64,000 nt of DNA from Phycisphaerales bacterium. Lineage in GTDB: Bacteria > Planctomycetota > Phycisphaerae > UBA1845. Positions 1-10,174 of the stretch are shown piece after piece (the first letter of the stretch is position 1; each line of letters opens with the position of its first letter). The position numbers were made by a program, and so were the translations under genes. The notes beneath the pieces were generated by a model. It was not told the origin of the DNA and searched no databases. It saw only the letters and a program-made list of their open reading frames with translations. Location of the stretch: the NCBI GenBank assembly GCA_020639095.1, contig JACKHH010000001.1:124001-188000 (forward strand), given 5' to 3'.

Positions 1-3000
1 CGTACCGCACCGTCTCGCCCGCCGTCGGCAGCCCCCGGAAAAACCGCACCGTCGCGTCGAGCAGGCGATACGCCCGCGTCCCACGCACGCGCTGGTCGAT
101 CCCCAGATACGAACACAAGAACAGGTCAGCCTGCCCGCTTTCGACCGTGATCGACGTCGGCATCACCCCGCCGTCGAGATACCAGTCGCCCGGCAAAACA
201 TCGTGCTCCGTCACCAACCGGCCCGCACCCAGCGAGCACTTCTCACCCTCGACCGAGAGAATCCGATCCACCAACATCAACGGCTCGTCGGGCAAACGCA
301 CGCGCACCGGATAGCCATCCACCTCAGCGAACTCAGGCCCCAGCACCTTCGCGACCGACCCAACGGCAAACTCCAAACACAGTTCACGCGAAAACGCCAC
401 GTCCCGCGGCACCGCAACATCATGAGACGCCCCAATCCGAGCCGCGACTGTAAGGGAGCGGACATCACCCGAATCCGCCAACTCGCTCAACCCATCATCC
501 AACAAAGAGGACGTCGCGAGTCCATCCCGCGAAAGCGCAGTATCCCGCTCACCAACCAAGGACGCAGCACTCTCCCCCACCAAACCCGCCAGATCATCCG
601 TCCCCAGGTGCGCCAGCACCTGCGATTGCAACGCCAGCGCAGCCCCCATCCCCTCCGTCGCCGCTTGGGAAAACCGAAGGTAAGCGTCGTGCGCGTCCGA
701 AGCAGCCAATCCCGCCGCAGCCACCACACCCGCCAACGAACGCTCAGCCGATTCCCCAACCGGCACATCGAATTCCCGCGGCGATTCCTCGATGCGCACC
801 GGCTCAACATTGTGGTGCAGGCTTCCAGCCTGCATCCCCTCAACAACCGGCGCCGCCTCTGCAGCCACCGGCACGCCCGCACCACGCGGCACCCGAGGAT
901 CCGGTGCCGCCCCACCCGTAGGCACCGCAATCACCGCGCCACCGGCATCAACCGCGCGCGTCGCGCCGGCGGCAACGCCGTTCCCCTCTTCCAGCACCAC
1001 GTAAGCACAAGTCCCGTCCAGCGCATCCGCGCGCACCTCCACGCGATGCAGCCCGACAATGCCCGCCTGCCCCAGCTTCATCCCCCGATCCAGACACAAC
1101 GCGCCCGCAGCCACCGAAAACAAACCGCTGGCAGCGCCCGTATGCCCGAACAACTCCGTCACCTCGTCACGCAGCACATACTCGGCTTCACCTTCCACGC
1201 CACCGTCCGCGAGCGCCCGCGTCATCGCGACGCGTTTTACCGAGAATTCGTTTGTCCCAATCTCCCCGCCACCGGCAAACCCCATCCCCCGCACGCGGGC
1301 ATAGACGCGATCATTCGCGTTCATGGCATCCGCGCCGCGCTTCAAGACCAGCGCCACCGCGCCATCCGCCGGTGGAAACGCACGAATGTCATCATCCGCC
1401 ATCCGCCGCACCGTCGCGTCCGACAACACGCTCCGCACGTCACCGGCAAGATCAACCGCGCCGACAACCACCTCATCAAGCTCACCGCGCTCGAGCATCC
1501 GCGCGCCGATCTCCAGCGCCCGCAATCCCGACCCCTCACCGCACGAAACGCCAAAACTCGGCCCGCCGAATCCAAACTCACGCGCCACCCGACTCGCAAC
1601 GATTCCGCCCAGCGCCCCCTGCACGCGACCGGCATTCAGCGGCGGCCCGGCCTCCGCCTGCAACTCCGCCAACCACGCCTCAAACGCATCATCCGTCAGC
1701 GCAACGCCCAACCGTTCCAACCACTCGCGCGCTGCACGTCGCAACCACCACCGCTCGTGAAAGTTGCTCGTGTTCAGATCAAGGCTGATCCCAATCACCG
1801 CCCCCGTTCGCGGACGCTTCGCCCGCCGCGGCAATCCCGCATCATCCAACGCCCGCGCCACCACCTGAAGCATCAACAACTGCTGCGGAAGCGCCTCGGG
1901 AATCTCAGCCGGTGGCATGCGAAACTCGCCAATGCGCATCTGCACCGCATCGATGTATCCACCAAAGTCAGCCGATCCGCCAATCTCGCGAACCGCAAGG
2001 GCATCCGCGCCGCGCCAACGATCCGCAGGCCGATGCACCAGCGCAGATTTTCCTGCCGCCAGGTGCTCGCCAAACGCGGAAAGCGACGCAACCGCCCCGA
2101 TGTGCGTCTCCATCCCCACAATGGACACGAGTTCATCAGTCTCGCTGTGGGACCGGCATTCCTGCCGGTCCTGACCGGCAGGAATGCCGGCCCCACGTTG
2201 CACCGTGTCATATTCAATGCCGCTATCTGCTCGCCATTCCTCGACCAGCAGATGCGCGTTGATCCCGCCGAACCCGAACGCGCTGATCGCCGCCCGTCGC
2301 GGCGTCACATCATTACGGGGCTCCCACGCCTGCGCCTCACGCAGCACGCGAAATGGACTCTGCTCCATACCCAGCTTGGCGGACGGACTCGCGAAACCCG
2401 CCGTCGGCGGTAACTTCCCCGCGCGCATCGCCAGCAGCGTCCGGATCAAACCAGCAGCCGCTGCTCCCGTCAGCAGATGCCCGACCAGCGACTTCACCGA
2501 CCCGATCGCGCACTGCCCGACCCGCCAGCCATCCTCCCCCCACAACGCGCGCATACTGGAAAACTCAACCGCGTCCCCCAGCGGCGTACCCGTCCCGTGA
2601 CACTCGATGTAATCCACGTCGCCCGGCGACCAACCCGACTCCGCGTACGCCGACCGCATCGCACGAAGCTGCCCCTCGCTGTCCGCAGCCAGCAGGCTAC
2701 CTGCGATGTCGTTCGCCAGCCCAATCCCGCGAATCACCCCGTAAACCTGGTCTCCATCGCGCAGCGCATCGTCCAGCCGCTTGAGCACGACCACGCCCGC
2801 GCCTTCGCCCACCACCAAACCGTCCGCGTCCGCATCAAAAGGCCGGCACACCCCCGAAGGCGATAACGCCCGCAATTGACTAAACCCAACCTGCGTATAA
2901 AGACACTCAGGCCGCGACGCCCCACCCGCAAGCATCGCATCCGCACGCCCCGCGCGAAGTTCCTCGCAGGCGAGCTTGATCGCATAAAGGCTCGAAGCAC

Positions 3001-3748
3001 ACGCGGCATCCAGCGTGAAACTCCCGCCCCCAAGCCCCAGCGCCGAGGCCAACAAACTCCCCGGCAACCCGGTTACCTGCGCATTCAATGGGTGGGTGTG
3101 CGGTGAATCCGTGGAATACGAATTGCTCGAACCCAGATTTGCTGGAACCAAATCGATTCGATGAAGCCCGGCCCTTATCTCCGCTCCCTGACAGTCGCGG
3201 CTCGGATTTGGCACTTCGCCGCCGCGCGCCCCCTTTCTCACCTTCTCACTTTCCCACCTTCCCACCTTCCCACTTTCGCACTTTCCCTGCCACGTGGCGT
3301 TCTCAAACAATCGCCGCTCAAAATCCGCGCCGAGAATCTCGCGCGTCAGTGCCGACGACGCATCCGTCGGCAGCGCGATCGCCGCCAGCGCCACCCCCAC
3401 CCGCTGCCGATCGAGCGCATCGGTCACCGCGTCGCGCCACGCCTGCCGACCGGCTTCGAGCACGAGGCGATACAACGGATCGAGCGCCGCACAAAGCGTC
3501 GGATCGATATTCAAACCACTGGGATCAAAGGGAAAGTCGTCGACAAAACACGCCCGGGCGGACAGGGCTTTGTCGACCTCAAGATGAGATGAAACCGCGT
3601 CGCGCGGATCGATAATCCACCGACCCTCCGGAACGTCACGAACGGCTGGCATGCCCGCGAGCGTGTTGTTCGCGAACGTCGCAAGCTCGGGCGCGTTTGG
3701 AAAAACTCCTCCCAATCCAACGATGGCGATGGGCGTCGTGTCCGCCAT
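1..3748 (-). CDS. pfaC: Polyunsaturated/secondary-lipid synthase PfaC-like (KS-CLF-DH), 3' end beyond left edge
   Basis: The frame is open from an ATG at 3748 to the window edge (about 1249 residues, no stop), so the protein is partial. Residues 1-505 are a ketosynthase with DAACASSL (Cys250), HGTGTP (His384) and GHLLTG (His424). Residues about 540-940 are a second KS-like fold in which the nucleophile region reads GVSCGEGSGL; aligned by eye the catalytic Cys position is Glu, as expected of a chain-length factor. From about residue 1140 a FabA-type hot-dog dehydratase begins (LPDEPLMLVDRI). In known systems this subunit condenses and dehydrates the growing acyl chain. The start overlaps translationally with pfaA: the pfaA TAA is part of a TAAGGGG ribosome site 9 bases upstream. 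Several repeat-derived segments sit in linkers (near residues 155-188, 518-535, 970 and 1097). The exact lipid product cannot be told from sequence. Confidence 0.88.
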   Translation of the reverse strand, partial: MADTTPIAIVGLGGVFPNAPELATFANNTLAGMPAVRDVPEGRWIIDPRDAVSSHLEVDKALSARACFVDDFPFDPSGLNIDPTLCAALDPLYRLVLEAGRQAWRDAVTDALDRQRVGVALAAIALPTDASSALTREILGADFERRLFENATWQGKCESGKVGRWESEKVRKGARGGEVPNPSRDCQGAEIRAGLHRIDLVPANLGSSNSYSTDSPHTHPLNAQVTGLPGSLLASALGLGGGSFTLDAACASSLYAIKLACEELRAGRADAMLAGGASRPECLYTQVGFSQLRALSPSGVCRPFDADADGLVVGEGAGVVVLKRLDDALRDGDQVYGVIRGIGLANDIAGSLLAADSEGQLRAMRSAYAESGWSPGDVDYIECHGTGTPLGDAVEFSSMRALWGEDGWRVGQCAIGSVKSLVGHLLTGAAAAGLIRTLLAMRAGKLPPTAGFASPSAKLGMEQSPFRVLREAQAWEPRNDVTPRRAAISAFGFGGINAHLLVEEWRADSGIEYDTVQRGAGIPAGQDRQECRSHSETDELVSIVGMETHIGAVASLSAFGEHLAAGKSALVHRPADRWRGADALAVREIGGSADFGGYIDAVQMRIGEFRMPPAEIPEALPQQLLMLQVVARALDDAGLPRRAKRPRTGAVIGISLDLNTSNFHERWWLRRAAREWLERLGVALTDDAFEAWLAELQAEAGPPLNAGRVQGALGGIVASRVAREFGFGGPSFGVSCGEGSGLRALEIGARMLERGELDEVVVGAVDLAGDVRSVLSDATVRRMADDDIRAFPPADGAVALVLKRGADAMNANDRVYARVRGMGFAGGGEIGTNEFSVKRVAMTRALADGGVEGEAEYVLRDEVTELFGHTGAASGLFSVAAGALCLDRGMKLGQAGIVGLHRVEVRADALDGTCAYVVLEEGNGVAAGATRAVDAGGAVIAVPTGGAAPDPRVPRGAGVPVAAEAAPVVEGMQAGSLHHNVEPVRIEESPREFDVPVGESAERSLAGVVAAAGLAASDAHDAYLRFSQAATEGMGAALALQSQVLAHLGTDDLAGLVGESAASLVGERDTALSRDGLATSSLLDDGLSELADSGDVRSLTVAARIGASHDVAVPRDVAFSRELCLEFAVGSVAKVLGPEFAEVDGYPVRVRLPDEPLMLVDRILSVEGEKCSLGAGRLVTEHDVLPGDWYLDGGVMPTSITVESGQADLFLCSYLGIDQRVRGTRAYRLLDATVRFFRGLPTAGETVRY
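436..462 (+). repeat. Dispersed 27-bp repeat, copy 1 (inside pfaC)
   Basis: The unit has the core GAGCCGCGAC followed by one variable base and GTAAGGGAGCGGA. It lies in frame in pfaC, where it is read on the opposite strand as RSLTVAAR. There are eight copies or near copies in the first 22 kb. Confidence 0.85.
816..834. repeat. Short palindrome (inside pfaC)
   Basis: TGCAGGCT and AGCCTGCA form an 8-bp stem around TCC. In pfaC it encodes MQAGSLHH within an Ala/Pro-rich linker. A related hairpin occurs at 21768-21788 outside genes. Confidence 0.7.
2147..2196. repeat. 50-bp palindrome inserted in pfaC
   Basis: Two 22-base arms (core ACCGGCATTCCTGCCGG) with one mismatch surround a 6-base loop. 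It is in frame and encodes a Gly/Arg-rich stretch (about residues 518-535) between the KS and CLF domains. A shorter relative is at 12040-12063. Confidence 0.85.
3180..3206 (-). repeat. Dispersed 27-bp repeat, copy 2 (inside pfaC)
   Basis: Same family as 436-462 with one substitution in the centre. It is read in the pfaC frame as PSRDCQGAE, a different frame from copy 1. Confidence 0.85.
3231..3289. repeat. C/T-rich tract of 8-9 bp units inside pfaC
   Basis: Imperfect tandem units such as CTTCCCAC and TTTCGCAC. It is in frame within the first ketosynthase of pfaC and adds a Lys/Gly/Glu-rich loop (about residues 155-175). A related tract lies between the pullulanase and phosphorylase genes (31262-31308). 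Confidence 0.75.
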
Positions 3749-3759
3749 GCACGCACCCC

Positions 3760-6700
3760 TTACTGCTTCGCCCCGGCGCGTGACGAACCGCCAAACGCAT
3801 TCGCCAGCGCCGCGTCAATCGTCCACTCCACCCCGCGCAGTTCCGCCAGAAGCTCCTCACCCGCGCCCAAGATCGCGGCATCCGCACGCAAACGCTTGTC
3901 GCTCGCCTCGACCACCGTCAGCACACAAGTCGCGCCATCCGTCGGCATGCGATCAACATACTGCGTATACCCCCCGACAAACGCGGGGAGCGACGGCGCA
4001 CCACGATGCGCGACGCACCAGAGAATTCCCAATTGCAGCACGGCATCCACCGCCAGCGGATCACCCAACCAGGCACTACGCGCCGGGCTGTCCATCCAAA
4101 CCTCAGGCCGAGGCGCAACCGCGACCTGCGCCACCATCCCCCGCGCACTGTGCCCCTCCACGCTCGAAATCGCGTGAAACTGCGGGCCGTGGAAGAGCAC
4201 CTCGCGATAAATACCAGCAGCGTCGTGCGGGTACGCCGCATCAGCAACACCATCCGGTCGCGTATAAACCGCCGCCTTCGCACGCTGCGGCCCCAGATGC
4301 GCCTTGCCCTGCATGTGCGGCACAACCATTCCGCGATCGTTTCGGCTGCGGAGCGTCACCGGAACAATGCAATCCGCCCCCTTGCGCTCCACCGCACCGC
4401 AAACCACCTCAATGTCCAGATGTCCGGCATCGAGCGCAGCCGCCCGAAGCACGCGCACATCCTCAAGCGCCACCAATCGCAAACCCGGATGCGCATGCAA
4501 CGCGGCATGCCCCAACCACTCCATCGCCACCGCAACCGGCAACACCGCCCGCCCGCCGATCTCATGCGACTTGAGAAAACCATGCGTGGCCACGTCAAGT
4601 CGCCGCGTCAGCGCCACCTCAACGTCATCGTCCGCAACCACCGTGGGCGACGCATCAATAGCCGCCGAATCAAACGCGCCACCGACCAACACCTCAACAC
4701 CACCGTCATGCCCCGCGGACAACTCGTCCACCATCGCCCGCGCGCCCGCGTCGATCGGAATCAACTCCACACCAATGCGATCGAACTCACGCTTGAGCGA
4801 ACCGGTCACCATCCCACCGTCCCAAGGCCCCCAATTGATCGCAACCACCCGACAATGCGGACGCCGAGCCGCATGCCGCTGCGCGAGCTTGTTGAGCACC
4901 TCATTCGCCATCGCGTAATCAACCTGCCCCTCGCGACCAATCCGACCCGTCACCGACGAGAAGAACACGAGACACTTCAAATCGTCCGAACCCACCGCTT
5001 CGAGCAGCGCCTGCACGCCCAACACCTTTGTGTCGAACACCTTGTCAAAGAGCGCCGAGTCCTTGTCCGCGATGAGGCGATCCTCAATCACGCCAGCCCC
5101 GTGAATCAAACCACGCACCGGCCCGAACCGCTCGCGCGCCGCCCGCACCACATCACGAACCGCGGCTTTGTCCGTCACGTCAACGCTCGCATACGTCGCC
5201 TCAACCCCGGCATCGTGCAACTGCGCCAACGTCTGCGAAATCTCGCGCTGCGACTGAATTCGCCGATACGCCGCCTGCAATTCCGAAGGCGAAGGCTTCT
5301 TACCGGCAAACGCGTGCTGCATGATCGCGCGTTTCAGCGCCGACTCATCAACCACACCGCGCGCCCATTCCGGCTCATCCGTCGGTTCCGGTGAACGTCC
5401 CAGGAGCAACATCGTCGGACGATGCGCCTTCGCCAGCGCCAACGCACACGCCGCCGTCACCCCGCGCGCCCCGCCGGAAACGATCACCAGGTCGCCAACT
5501 TCCAACCGGCTCGTCCCACGTGAAACCGTTTGCGCCTCCAGCGCCAGCGTGCAACGACTTGCAGCGCTCAACCCAACTTCAACCGGCGCATCCGACGCGA
5601 CGCAGGCAAGCAGCGCGTCCGCAATGGCTGCGGAATCCGTCCACGCGGAATCGACATCCACCGCGCGGCAGACGACGTCAGGCCACTCGCGAGCAGCCGT
5701 CTTCGCCAACCCCGCGAGCCCACCCTGCACCGGATCAAAATCGCTACCCCGCAGACCAAACGCCCCATCCATCCGCGACACGGTAACCAGCAGCGCTCCG
5801 CCCTCACTCGCAGCACTGCGCAAATCGCCCGCAAGCTCACGCGTGAGCGCAAAAGCACTCTTGAGTTGATCAACCGTGGATGCCTCCGCCCGATCCGCCG
5901 GCGGAAACAAATGCACCAATCCACCAACCGGCGCGCACGCCTCACCATCCACCGGGGCTGCCGATCCGACAACGCGTGCGGCAATTCCCAACGCAACGAA
6001 CCGCCGAACGATCTCGCCCGCCAGTTCCGTCCCGTCGTCAACCACCCACACCTCGTGACCCGGTGCGATCGCCAGCGACCGCGACCCAACAGCCGTCAAC
6101 TCGCGAACCGCTAGCACCTGCCGCTGCAATACAGTCGTTTCATCGATCTGCGTTTCATCAGCGGACACAACCTCACTCGGGGCCGACACCGGAAGCGCCG
6201 ACCCCGCATTAGGGTTTGCCGTCACCTGCTCCGCGGGCGTCGCCGTCGCAACCCCCGCGCCCATGTATTCGATAATGTCCTGAAGCGTCCGCAAGCTGCC
6301 CATGTGCGCCGAATCAACCTGCTTCACGTCCGGCAGCTTCTCCTGCACCGCAGCCAGAATCTCGACGCGTTTGATCGAGTCGATGCCCAGGTCGGCTTCC
6401 ATGTCCATCGACACGTCGAGCATCTCGATCGGGTAGCCCGTCAACTCCGAAACCACCGCGAGCAGCACCGGTGCGAACCCTGCGGACGAACCTGTCGACC
6501 CGCCTGTCGTCGCGACCGGATCAGCCGCAGCCACCGGTGCAGCCCCCTGCACCGCCTCAGCACCACCCATGTATTCGATGATGTCCTGAAGCGTCCGCAA
6601 ACTGCCCATGTGCGCCGAATCAACCTGCTTCACATCCGGCAGCTTCTCCTGAACAGCCGCCAGAATCTCCACCCGCTTGATCGAGTCAATGCCCAGATCC

Positions 6701-9700
6701 GCTTCCATGTCCATGGAAACGTCGAGCATCTCTGCCGGATAACCCGTCAACTCGGAAACGATTTGCAGCATGACGTCCGCGAACGCGTTCTGCTTCGGCG
6801 CGGGCGCAGGTTGCACTGGTGCGGGTTGTGCTGGAACGGGCGTCGCTGCTACGTTCTGCACTGGCGCCGGTACTGGCGCTGCAACTGGCTCAGGCGCTGT
6901 CCGCTCCCTTACAGTCGCGGCTCGGTTTGGCGTTGTCTGCGGCGCAGGTGCTGCCTGTGGCGCGGGCGTTATCGGTGCGCCGGTCGCGAGTTGCTCAAAC
7001 ATCCGCTGCTGCGACTCAATCACCATCTGGAACGTGCGGTGCGCTTGTTCCTGGCCTTCAAGAAATCGCTGATGGGCAGCAGCCGTTTGCTGCTGAAGCG
7101 CCTGCATCGCCTGCAAACCTTCGCGCACCACCTGGTACACCCCGCTAAGTTCACCGCCCACGGGCGAATTCGCAGCCTGCGGCCTGTCGTTGTTTGATTG
7201 CGTGTTCATCGTTCTTGCATTCGCTAAAGGTGCGGGCCGCTCACTGCGCCCCGGTGTAACTGTCGGAATACGTGCCGCCGTCGCCATATTCGTGGCTGTC
7301 GCTGAACTCCCCGGAATTTCCGGCACCGCGGGCTTGGCGGCCTTCGCGGCGCTGACGGGGGGAATCGGCTCGCGCGGCGCGCGATAGTTGCTGCCATGAA
7401 TCGGGATGCGCATCTTCGGCCTGCGCACCGGCGGAACGTATTTTTCCCAAGACGCCAGATCGACCGCATGCCCCAGCGCAGCCAGTTGCGCCAGCGCCTT
7501 CGCCAGATCGACCATCCCATCCCCGCGACCCAACGACGCATCCAGCGCGATCGCGACATGCGGCTCGTCATCGAGAATCTGCCGCACCAAACCGCTCAGC
7601 ACCGCCCTCGGACCCACCTCGACAAACGTCCGCACGCCGTCCACGTACATCTGCGCGATCTGCTCGGTGAAGCGCACTGGCTCAATGATCTGCCGCGCAA
7701 GCAGCGCCCGCGCCGCCTCCGCGTCATCCGGATAAACATCCGCCGTCACGTTCGCCAGCACCGGGCACGCACCGGTTGAGAATTCCGCATGCTCCAGATC
7801 GCTTGCAAACTGCTTCTGCGCCGGAGTCATCAACGCACTGTGAAACGCCCGCGAAACCTTCAGCGGCACCGCGCGCCAACCCCGCTTCGCACACGCCTCC
7901 ACAACCCGCCGCACCGCGTCCGTCGCGCCCGAAACCACACCCTGCCCCGGCGCGTTGCGATTGGCCAAAACCACATCGCCATACTTCTCGCGAAGGAACG
8001 TCGCCAACTCCGCTAGCGGCGCGGATACCGCCGCCATCGTCCCGCTTTCCTCGCCATCGTGCGCCATCGCCGCACCGCGACGCATCGAGAGCAGTCGCAA
8101 CGTCGCGTCGTCAACACGACCTGCCGCACGCAGCGCAACCAACTCACCGAAGCTGTGCCCGCAAACCACCGCAGGCGTCACGCCGAAGCGCTCCAGCACG
8201 CGAAGCATTCCCAGGCTCACCGCGCCGATTGCCGGCTGGGCGATTTGCGTCGCGGTCAACCGCGTCTCATGTTCGCGCCGCTCAGCATCATCAAACGTCG
8301 GCGGCGGGAAGATGCACTCCGCAAGCGCGTCTTCTTCCGATACCGCGTCAGCCGATGCGATCGCGTCGTGTACTTCCGGGAAGCAGCACGCCAGATCGCG
8401 TCCCATCCCCACATACTGACTACCCTGCCCAGGGAAAAGCAACGCAACGCTGCCCGTCGCCTCGCCGACACCGTAGTACACGCCATCGCCGACGGCTTCA
8501 CCGTTCAACGCGCGGTCCGCGCGCCCGAACACCGCGACAGCGTCGTCGTCGATTGCGATAACCATCACCAGACGATGCGTCGCATTCGCGTTGAACGATC
8601 GGCGCGAGGCGTCCGCAAGCTCCGCCAGGCTGCTTTCCTTGCACGCGTTACGCAGTTCCGCCAGCTTGCTCGCCAGCGCGTCCCGCGTACCCGCCGACAG
8701 CGCCACAATCTCAGCCGAGCCATCCCACTGCGGTTCGTCCGGTGTCACGCCCTTGCGATACTCTTCGAGCACCGCATGGAAATTGCTCCCGCCAAATCCG
8801 AACGAACTCACGCCCGCGCGCCGCGGCTTGCCGTCTTTTGCAAACCAAGGTCGCGTCTGCGTGTTCAAGTAGAACGGGCTCGTTGCAACGTCCATCTTGG
8901 GATTGGGATTTTCAACTTTGATGACCGCGGGCAGCGTTCGCGTGTGCAGCGCAATGGCGGCTTTGATCAGACTCGCCGCACCGGCCGCAGCCTTGGTATG
9001 CCCGATTTGCGACTTCACGCTGCCCAGCGCACACCACGTGCCTTCCGGGTTCGCGTCGCGATACACCGCGTCCAGCGCTTCGAACTCGACGGCGTCACCC
9101 ACCCGCGTCCCGGTGCCATGCGCCTCGACCAGCCCGATGTCCTCAGGCGTAACCCCCGCGCGCTCGTACGCATCGCGCAGCGCCTCCGCCTGACCCGCAG
9201 CCCGCGGCGCATAAATGCTCTGCGACCGCCCATCGCTCGACGTGCCGATCCCCTTCAGCACCGCGTAGATGTGATCGCCGTCGCGCTCGGCATCCGCCAA
9301 ACGCTTCAACGCGACGATGCCCACGCCCTCGCCCAGCACCGTGCCATCCGCATGCGCCGAGAACGGACGCGCATCGCCGCAAGCAGAAAGCGCCTGCGTC
9401 TTGCTGAAGCACATGTACATAAAGATGTCGTTGAACGTGTCGACCCCACCGGTCAGCACCAGATCGCTCTTGCCCGTCTGCAACTCCAGCGTCGCCAGAT
9501 GCACCGCGCTGAGCGAACTCGCGCACGCGGCATCCACCACGCAATTCGTGCCCTTAAGGTCGAGGCGATTGGCGATGCGGCCCGCCACCACGTTGCCCAG
9601 CAAACCCGGGAACGAGTTCTCCTGCCAACCCACGTACGCGTCGGAGATGCGCCGCATGACGTCATGCGCGGTCGTTTCATCAACCCCGGCATCGCGCAGC

Positions 9701-10152
9701 GCCCGCCGCCAATGGGGATGTCCCAACCGCGCCCCCAGCGGCACCACCAATTCAAGCGTCCCGGTCACCCCCAGGATCACGCTCGCCCGCGTGCGATCGA
9801 AGCTGCGCCCGTCCGCCCCGTATCCGGCATCCGCGAGCGCGTCGCGCGCCGCCAGCAGACCGAGCAACTGCGCGGTGTCCGTCGCCTCCAGCACCGATGG
9901 TGGAATTCCAAATTCAGTCGGATCAAATTCGACCGCGGAAAGAAACGCCCCGCGTTTGCAGTGCGTCATGTCCGGCGCTTTGGGATCGGCGTCGAAGTAA
10001 TCCTCAGGCCGCCAATGCGAATCCGGAATCTCCGTCATCGCGTCGACCGAACGCCGCAGCAGCCGCCAATACCCCTTGAGATCCGGGGCTTTCGGGAACA
10101 TCGCCGCCATACCCACAATAGCGATCGGTGATTGCACGCGTGACTCTCCCAT
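3760..10152 (-). CDS. pfaA: Polyunsaturated/secondary-lipid synthase PfaA-like (KS-AT-ACP-ACP-KR-DH)
   Basis: A 2130-residue multidomain synthase. In order: KS (1-465; Cys210 in VDAACASSL, His345, His385), acyltransferase (about 565-880; Ser667 in GHSFGE, His771), a Gln-rich probable coiled coil (about 1005-1055), a Pro/Ala linker, two acyl carrier proteins with phosphopantetheine Ser1157 and Ser1259 in DLGIDSIKR, a ketoreductase (about 1550-1790; GGARGV, Tyr1746), and a C-terminal hot-dog dehydratase (His1863 in HEIGGRAVLP, Asp2036). Known PfaA proteins carry several tandem ACPs; two is few. It follows pfaD and is 11 bases ahead of pfaC, so one operon is likely. No separate pfaB acyltransferase and no phosphopantetheinyl transferase are in view. 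A 27-bp repeat is embedded in the linker (near residue 1080). A heterocyst-glycolipid-type synthase is a possible alternative. Confidence 0.92.
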   Translation of the reverse strand: MGESRVQSPIAIVGMAAMFPKAPDLKGYWRLLRRSVDAMTEIPDSHWRPEDYFDADPKAPDMTHCKRGAFLSAVEFDPTEFGIPPSVLEATDTAQLLGLLAARDALADAGYGADGRSFDRTRASVILGVTGTLELVVPLGARLGHPHWRRALRDAGVDETTAHDVMRRISDAYVGWQENSFPGLLGNVVAGRIANRLDLKGTNCVVDAACASSLSAVHLATLELQTGKSDLVLTGGVDTFNDIFMYMCFSKTQALSACGDARPFSAHADGTVLGEGVGIVALKRLADAERDGDHIYAVLKGIGTSSDGRSQSIYAPRAAGQAEALRDAYERAGVTPEDIGLVEAHGTGTRVGDAVEFEALDAVYRDANPEGTWCALGSVKSQIGHTKAAAGAASLIKAAIALHTRTLPAVIKVENPNPKMDVATSPFYLNTQTRPWFAKDGKPRRAGVSSFGFGGSNFHAVLEEYRKGVTPDEPQWDGSAEIVALSAGTRDALASKLAELRNACKESSLAELADASRRSFNANATHRLVMVIAIDDDAVAVFGRADRALNGEAVGDGVYYGVGEATGSVALLFPGQGSQYVGMGRDLACCFPEVHDAIASADAVSEEDALAECIFPPPTFDDAERREHETRLTATQIAQPAIGAVSLGMLRVLERFGVTPAVVCGHSFGELVALRAAGRVDDATLRLLSMRRGAAMAHDGEESGTMAAVSAPLAELATFLREKYGDVVLANRNAPGQGVVSGATDAVRRVVEACAKRGWRAVPLKVSRAFHSALMTPAQKQFASDLEHAEFSTGACPVLANVTADVYPDDAEAARALLARQIIEPVRFTEQIAQMYVDGVRTFVEVGPRAVLSGLVRQILDDEPHVAIALDASLGRGDGMVDLAKALAQLAALGHAVDLASWEKYVPPVRRPKMRIPIHGSNYRAPREPIPPVSAAKAAKPAVPEIPGSSATATNMATAARIPTVTPGRSERPAPLANARTMNTQSNNDRPQAANSPVGGELSGVYQVVREGLQAMQALQQQTAAAHQRFLEGQEQAHRTFQMVIESQQRMFEQLATGAPITPAPQAAPAPQTTPNRAATVRERTAPEPVAAPVPAPVQNVAATPVPAQPAPVQPAPAPKQNAFADVMLQIVSELTGYPAEMLDVSMDMEADLGIDSIKRVEILAAVQEKLPDVKQVDSAHMGSLRTLQDIIEYMGGAEAVQGAAPVAAADPVATTGGSTGSSAGFAPVLLAVVSELTGYPIEMLDVSMDMEADLGIDSIKRVEILAAVQEKLPDVKQVDSAHMGSLRTLQDIIEYMGAGVATATPAEQVTANPNAGSALPVSAPSEVVSADETQIDETTVLQRQVLAVRELTAVGSRSLAIAPGHEVWVVDDGTELAGEIVRRFVALGIAARVVGSAAPVDGEACAPVGGLVHLFPPADRAEASTVDQLKSAFALTRELAGDLRSAASEGGALLVTVSRMDGAFGLRGSDFDPVQGGLAGLAKTAAREWPDVVCRAVDVDSAWTDSAAIADALLACVASDAPVEVGLSAASRCTLALEAQTVSRGTSRLEVGDLVIVSGGARGVTAACALALAKAHRPTMLLLGRSPEPTDEPEWARGVVDESALKRAIMQHAFAGKKPSPSELQAAYRRIQSQREISQTLAQLHDAGVEATYASVDVTDKAAVRDVVRAARERFGPVRGLIHGAGVIEDRLIADKDSALFDKVFDTKVLGVQALLEAVGSDDLKCLVFFSSVTGRIGREGQVDYAMANEVLNKLAQRHAARRPHCRVVAINWGPWDGGMVTGSLKREFDRIGVELIPIDAGARAMVDELSAGHDGGVEVLVGGAFDSAAIDASPTVVADDDVEVALTRRLDVATHGFLKSHEIGGRAVLPVAVAMEWLGHAALHAHPGLRLVALEDVRVLRAAALDAGHLDIEVVCGAVERKGADCIVPVTLRSRNDRGMVVPHMQGKAHLGPQRAKAAVYTRPDGVADAAYPHDAAGIYREVLFHGPQFHAISSVEGHSARGMVAQVAVAPRPEVWMDSPARSAWLGDPLAVDAVLQLGILWCVAHRGAPSLPAFVGGYTQYVDRMPTDGATCVLTVVEASDKRLRADAAILGAGEELLAELRGVEWTIDAALANAFGGSSRAGAKQ
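6259..6789 (-). repeat. Tandem duplication encoding two near-identical ACP domains
   Basis: Two units of about 225 bp (6565-6789 and 6259-6480) encode ACPs that are almost identical from SELTGYP through to IIEYMG. They are separated by an Ala/Thr/Gly-rich linker. Near identity suggests recent duplication or conversion. Confidence 0.85.
6900..6926 (-). repeat. Dispersed 27-bp repeat, copy 3 (inside pfaA linker)
   Basis: Same family as 436-462; read in frame as RAATVRERT in the linker before the first ACP. Confidence 0.85.
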
Positions 10153-10174
10153 AACCTAGACGCCCCCCCAAAAC

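Noticed and set aside
203..2413. Long open plus-strand frame (736 codons)
   Set aside because: It is antisense to the pfaC frame, which is uninterrupted and has clear KS, CLF and DH motifs. The antisense product is Arg/His/Pro-rich with no domain.
3180..3292. CRISPR-like array from short repeats in the left part
   Set aside because: The units are dispersed or directly tandem with no regular spacers, and no cas genes are present.
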